11,991 nucleotides of DNA from DATKEH01 sp035546355 (GTDB taxonomy: Bacteria > Acidobacteriota > Thermoanaerobaculia > Multivoradales > JAIOJS01): the NCBI GenBank assembly GCA_035546355.1, contig DATKEH010000364.1, forward strand, positions 1-11,991, in the 5' to 3' direction. The notes under the pieces were generated by a model, which worked only from the letters and a program-made list of their open reading frames with translations, did not search any database and was not told the DNA's origin. Of this stretch, positions 9,712-11,991 are shown one piece after another. The stretch's first letter is position 1; each line of letters starts with the position of its first letter. The position numbers and the translations under genes are program-made.

Positions 9712-9935
9712 ATGCTCTTCGAGCCCTTCGTCTCCTTCGGCCAGGGGCTGCCGGCGACGCCTTTCTGCACGCCCAGGCGGGCCTCGAGCTGCCGGTCTCC
9801 GATGCGGCGGACGACGAGGCGTTCTGGCGCCTCGCCCTGGGCAGGAGCTTCACCGAAGGTCGCTTCGGCCGCACCTGGTCGCCGATGGTGGAGGTGCTCG
9901 GCAGCCGCGAGCTGGTGGGCGGCGGCGAGGTCCAC
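9712..9935 (+). pseudogene. Relic of a cytochrome-locus outer-membrane-type protein, frameshifted and truncated
   Basis: A protein-like segment in two frames. It begins MLFEPFVSFGQGLP in the frame of 9712. At about 9753 one base is missing, and the homology-like text continues in another frame as GDAFLHAQAGLELPVSD, then DEAFWRLALGRSFTEGRFG and RTWSPMVEVLGSRELVGGGEVH. I recall this pattern from an uncharacterised protein encoded near multihaem cytochromes in Acidobacteriota and similar phyla; the family identity is from memory and moderately sure. The family N-terminus and the C-terminal strands after GGGEVH are both absent, so this is an internal fragment rather than a gene with one sequencing error. 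There is no Shine-Dalgarno before the ATG. It abuts a fragment of a second protein, below. Confidence 0.5.
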
Positions 9936-9943
9936 CCGGCCCG

Positions 9944-10198
9944 GGCGGGGAGGTGACCCCGGGGCTGCTCACCGCCGTGAGCTACGTCAAGGACAACCGC
10001 CTGCTGCCGCGCGGCTTCGACAAGGGGTCGGCCGAGGCCGACGTCGCGGTGCGCGGGGCGGCCGCAAGCGATGGCGACTTCACGGCGGGCGGCGACCGGG
10101 TCCGCTACCGGGTCGACGTCGGCGCGGCAGCCGGCCCCTTCACCGTCGAGGCGGCGCTGTGGTACCAGCCGATCGGCTTCCGCTGGGCCCGCAACCTG
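9944..10198 (+). pseudogene. Relic of the C-terminal part of a multihaem cytochrome-type protein
   Basis: In a third frame the text GGEVTPGLLTAVSYVKDNRL, then LPRGFDKGSAEADVAVRG, DGDFTAGGDRVRYRVDV and FTVEAALWYQPIGFRWARNL is intact for about 85 codons. The VKDNRLLPRGFDK and GGDRVRY pattern is what I know from C-terminal, non-haem domains of bacterial multihaem (CXXCH) cytochrome-like proteins. No CXXCH motif is present here because the N-terminal haem region is missing. After ARNL (10198) the resemblance stops, about 30 bases from the stop of the convergent phosphatase gene. There is no start codon context at the left junction, where it follows directly on the other relic. Likely a leftover of a deletion that removed most of a cytochrome locus. 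Confidence 0.55.
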
Positions 10199-10208
10199 GC
10201 CGCGATCC

Positions 10209-10230
10209 TGCTCCTACCGCTGCTCCTACC
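10209..10230. repeat. Short direct repeat at the junction of relic and otsB stop
   Basis: TGCTCCTACC occurs at 10209-10218 and again at 10221-10230, a 12-base period. Each copy contains CTA, so on the minus strand the phosphatase gene has its TAG stop at 10228-10226 and a second in-frame TAG at 10216-10214. It marks the point where the cytochrome-like relic stops being recognisable, so it may be a scar of a rearrangement or replication slippage. Confidence 0.45.
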
Positions 10231-11053
10231 CGTCGGCCATCGCCGCCAGCCACTCCCCCACCTCCTGCGGGCCGGCGAGCCGGTACCGGGCGGCGGTGGG
10301 GCGGGGAACGTCGGTGACCAGGATGCCGATCCCGCGATCGCGGAGGGCGCGGAAGGCGTCCTCGTCGGTCTCGTCGTCGCCGACGTAGACGGGCGCCACG
10401 CCGGGGTGGTCGAGGTCCAGGGCGTCGAGCAGCCAGAGCACGGCCCGCCCCTTGTCCCAGTCGAGGGCGGGGCGGATCTCCCACACCTTCTTGCCCGACG
10501 TCTTGCGCAGCTCCGGATGGTCGCTCACCGTCCGATTCACCACCTCCTCCACTCGCGGCACGTCGGCCGGGGCGGCGCGCCGGTAGTGGACCGCCACGGT
10601 GAACCGCTTGGGCTCGACCTGGGCGCCGGCGATGCCGCCGACCTCACGCGCCAGGCGCACGGCGAGCCCGGCCATCCGCGGCACCACGGGCTCGGCCGGT
10701 TGGAAGGTGATCTCGCCGCCCGGCCCGGCGATGTCGTAGCCGTGGCTGCCGGCGTACCACAGCTCCGGCAGCCCTACCCGCCGCGCCACGTCCCGGCGGT
10801 CCCTGCCGCTGACCACGGCTACCGGGAAGCGGCGCGAGAGCTGCCGCAGCACCCGGCGCATCGCCTCGCTCAGCACCGCATCCTCGGGGCGCTCGACGAT
10901 CGCCGTCAGGGTACCGTCGTAGTCGAGGAAGAAGGCGGGCCGGCGCCCCCGCAGGTCCTCCTGGAGGGCCTGCCTCTGGTCCAGGGCCGACGGCGGGCTG
11001 CCGCCGCCGCCGAGGGGTCGCGAAGGGGCGGTTCCTCGCAGCTGCCCGGTCAG
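10226..11053 (-). CDS. otsB: Trehalose-6-phosphate phosphatase, start codon unclear
   Basis: Cytosolic HAD-family enzyme converting trehalose 6-phosphate to trehalose, the second step of the OtsA/OtsB route. Counting from 11053 it is 275 residues. Motif I is DYDGTLT (D44 nucleophile, D46 acid/base) and motif II VVSGRD (81-85). The cap region includes KRFTVAVHYR. Motif III is K201 in WDKG and motif IV GDDETDEDAF (225-234); the catalytic set is complete. No ATG, GTG or TTG occurs in any minus-strand frame between the HAD motif and a TTG at 11058 that belongs to the ferritin frame. The tentative start is CTG 11053, which overlaps the ferritin TGA in a CTGA arrangement like the usual ATGA coupling; this is inference. 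The same frame is open back to the ferritin start at 11557, so automatic callers may give a longer fused product. otsA is not in the window. Confidence 0.85.
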   Translation of the reverse strand: MTGQLRGTAPSRPLGGGGSPPSALDQRQALQEDLRGRRPAFFLDYDGTLTAIVERPEDAVLSEAMRRVLRQLSRRFPVAVVSGRDRRDVARRVGLPELWYAGSHGYDIAGPGGEITFQPAEPVVPRMAGLAVRLAREVGGIAGAQVEPKRFTVAVHYRRAAPADVPRVEEVVNRTVSDHPELRKTSGKKVWEIRPALDWDKGRAVLWLLDALDLDHPGVAPVYVGDDETDEDAFRALRDRGIGILVTDVPRPTAARYRLAGPQEVGEWLAAMADG

Positions 11054-11557
11054 GCCAACCCCTCGTGCTCGAATTCGCGCAGGAAGCCCTCGAACAGCCG
11101 CAGGTGGCCCTCCTCGTCGCGCAGGATGCCGATCACCATGTCCTGGGTGACGAGGTCGAAGTCGTCGCAGAAGGCGACGACGCGGTTGTAGTACTCGATG
11201 GCCCCTCTCTCGGCCTCGATCACGCCCTTGATGACGTGGACGATGTCGGTCTGCTTCTCGGGGGGCTGCAGGAAGGTCTGCTCGGCGGAGAACTCCAGCG
11301 AGCCGGGGACGATCCCCCACAGCTCCTTGATGCGGCGGGCGAGCTCCTGGGCGTGGCCGAGCTCCTCCTGGATGTCTCCGTCCAGGGACTCGATGATCTC
11401 CTGCGCCCGCCCCGTCCGGATTGACCGAGTTGGCGATGTAGCTCATCACCGTCTCGATCTCCATCCAGTACGACTTCTTGAGCATCTCGATGAGCTGGTC
11501 GCGCTTCTTCTGGTTCTGGGGGGAGAGCACCCCCCGATCGAGCGTCGGTGTGGTCAC
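11050..11557 (-). pseudogene. Ferritin-like diiron protein broken by a frameshift
   Basis: About 168 residues of a four-helix ferritin-like protein. It starts at GTG 11557 with AGGAGG seven bases upstream, reading MTTPTLDRGVLSPQNQKKRD, then SYWMEIETVMSYIANSVNPDG. At about 11409-11413, in a GGGGCGGGCG run, the frame changes by one extra or two missing bases. The rest is then clean: RAQEIIESLDGDIQEELGHA, later FLQPPEKQTDIVHVIKGVIEAERG, LVTQDMVIGILRDEEGHLRL and a TGA at 11052-11050. Expected diiron ligands are visible: Glu in WMEIE, ExxH in EELGH, Glu in IEAERG and ExxH in DEEGH. Such proteins oxidise and store iron or detoxify peroxide in the cytoplasm. A two-base loss fits the homologues I recall, which read NxDGVRAEEI here. 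Apart from the single shift no residue looks decayed, so a sequencing error or very recent mutation is as likely as a true pseudogene. Confidence 0.8.
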
Positions 11558-11668
11558 GCGGTTTCCTCCTGTGGGTTCGCCGTCTCGGGTGGGCGCTGTG
11601 CGCGGCAAGCTGCGTTCCGCTGGGGTGGGGAGCCACCGGACGCCGCTGGAGATGCTGGGAAGGGACGC

Positions 11669-11697
11669 TTGGACAGCGGTCATGACCAGGATAGCTT
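11669..11697 (+). promoter_or_regulatory. Candidate promoter of the toxin-antitoxin operon
   Basis: TTGGAC (11669-11674) and TAGCTT (11692-11697) are 17 bases apart and lie just upstream of the antitoxin's ribosome site (AGGAGG 11715-11720). Both boxes are weak matches to sigma-70 consensus (about 3 of 6 each), but the stretch 11688-11714 is clearly more A/T-rich than the rest of the window. Confidence 0.35.
11678..11687. promoter_or_regulatory. Possible antitoxin operator (10-base palindrome)
   Basis: GGTCATGACC is a perfect palindrome lying between the putative -35 and -10 boxes. Phd/YefM antitoxins repress their own operon by binding short palindromes that overlap the promoter, so this position is what autoregulation would need. 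The assignment is inference from position and symmetry. Confidence 0.4.
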
Positions 11698-11726
11698 TAC
11701 CATCGTCATATTCCAGGAGGTCGCAG

Positions 11727-11990
11727 ATGGGCGCGGGCAAAGCTGCAGGCAAGCCGAAGGGACAGGTCATCGAGGCGGGCGAGTTCAAAGCACGCTGTCT
11801 CCAGTTGCTGGACGAGGTCCGTGACCAGCAAACGGAGATCACCATCACCAAGGACGGGCGGCCGATCGCGAAGCTCGTCCCGGTGGAGAAGGAGCTCCCC
11901 GACTCTTTTGGCGCCCTCGCCGGAACCGTGACGATCGAGGGGGACATCGTGGAAGCGGACCACGAGACCTGGGATGATCCGGACACCTGA
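11727..11990 (+). CDS. Phd/YefM-family type II antitoxin
   Basis: An 87-residue protein. After a short Gly/Ala/Lys-rich start it has VIEAGEFKARCLQLLDEV and ITITKDGRPIAKLVPV, the Phd/YefM N-terminal DNA-binding fold (residues about 13-55). The C-terminal FGALAGTVTIEGDIVEAD then ETWDDPDT is the toxin-neutralising tail seen in antitoxins paired with PIN-domain (VapC-type) toxins, which are tRNA/mRNA endonucleases. The antitoxin binds and blocks the toxin and represses the operon. ATG 11727 has a perfect AGGAGG six bases upstream. It is divergent from the ferritin gene. Its codon use is less GC-biased than the neighbours (AAA, GCA, CAA and GGA codons), which fits horizontal arrival as usual for such modules. 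The toxin gene must lie past the right edge. Confidence 0.88.
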   Translation: MGAGKAAGKPKGQVIEAGEFKARCLQLLDEVRDQQTEITITKDGRPIAKLVPVEKELPDSFGALAGTVTIEGDIVEADHETWDDPDT

Positions 11991-11991
11991 A
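11974..11991 (+). CDS. Possible first codons of the partner toxin
   Basis: An ATG at 11974 in the next frame, reading MIRTPE up to the window edge, would overlap the antitoxin end by 17 bases. Overlapping antitoxin/toxin frames are normal in this family. Six codons cannot identify the product, and the toxin may start further right instead. Confidence 0.25.

Noticed and set aside
8189..9874. A 561-codon minus-strand open frame over dodecin and the sensorless kinase
   Set aside because: Both true genes are in other frames with family motifs and strong ribosome sites; this frame has none.
9602..11191. A 529-codon plus-strand frame through relic, otsB and ferritin
   Set aside because: Only codons about 9944-10198 look like protein; the rest is the antisense shadow of otsB and ferritin.

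Overview
The window is GC-rich chromosomal DNA from a bacterium. Two large permeases of the MacB/FtsX type have the architecture known from acidobacterial 'ADOP' permeases. The relics of a multihaem-cytochrome-associated locus and the general gene style also point towards Acidobacteriota or a related soil/sediment phylum. The assignment is inference; there is no rRNA or other taxonomic marker.

Left part (1-2877): a 5' portion of an ADOP-type permease runs off the left edge on the minus strand. Upstream of it on the same strand is a secreted, probably outer-membrane protein of unknown function. A ~208-base divergent intergenic region (2670-2877) with an 18-base inverted repeat separates it from the next gene.

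Centre (2878-8289): three plus-strand genes. A soluble PAS-HisKA-HATPase-REC hybrid histidine kinase is followed after 8 bases by a flavoprotein oxidase of the monomeric sarcosine oxidase family, so these two look like an operon. After a 217-base gap carrying a perfect 24-base palindrome comes a complete 800-residue ADOP-type permease with its own strong ribosome binding site.

Right part (8290-11991): minus-strand dodecin (flavin-binding) and a sensorless HisKA/HATPase kinase, then a plus-strand stretch of gene relics (9712-10198) made of pieces of two different proteins in three frames. Next, on the minus strand, come a trehalose-6-phosphate phosphatase (otsB) and, just upstream of it, a ferritin-like diiron protein broken by a frameshift. 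The phosphatase has no ordinary start codon of its own, and the frameshift puts the ferritin start in frame with it. At the right edge a Phd/YefM-type antitoxin begins a toxin-antitoxin pair whose toxin lies outside the window.

Functionally this is a mix of signalling (two kinases without a separate response regulator), export (ADOP permeases without their ATPase in view), flavin biochemistry (oxidase, dodecin), stress protection (trehalose, iron storage) and a toxin-antitoxin module. I found no CRISPR array, tRNA, rRNA, transposase or phage gene. The strongest oddities are the ferritin/otsB frame fusion, the decayed chimeric relics and a palindrome placed inside a putative antitoxin promoter.
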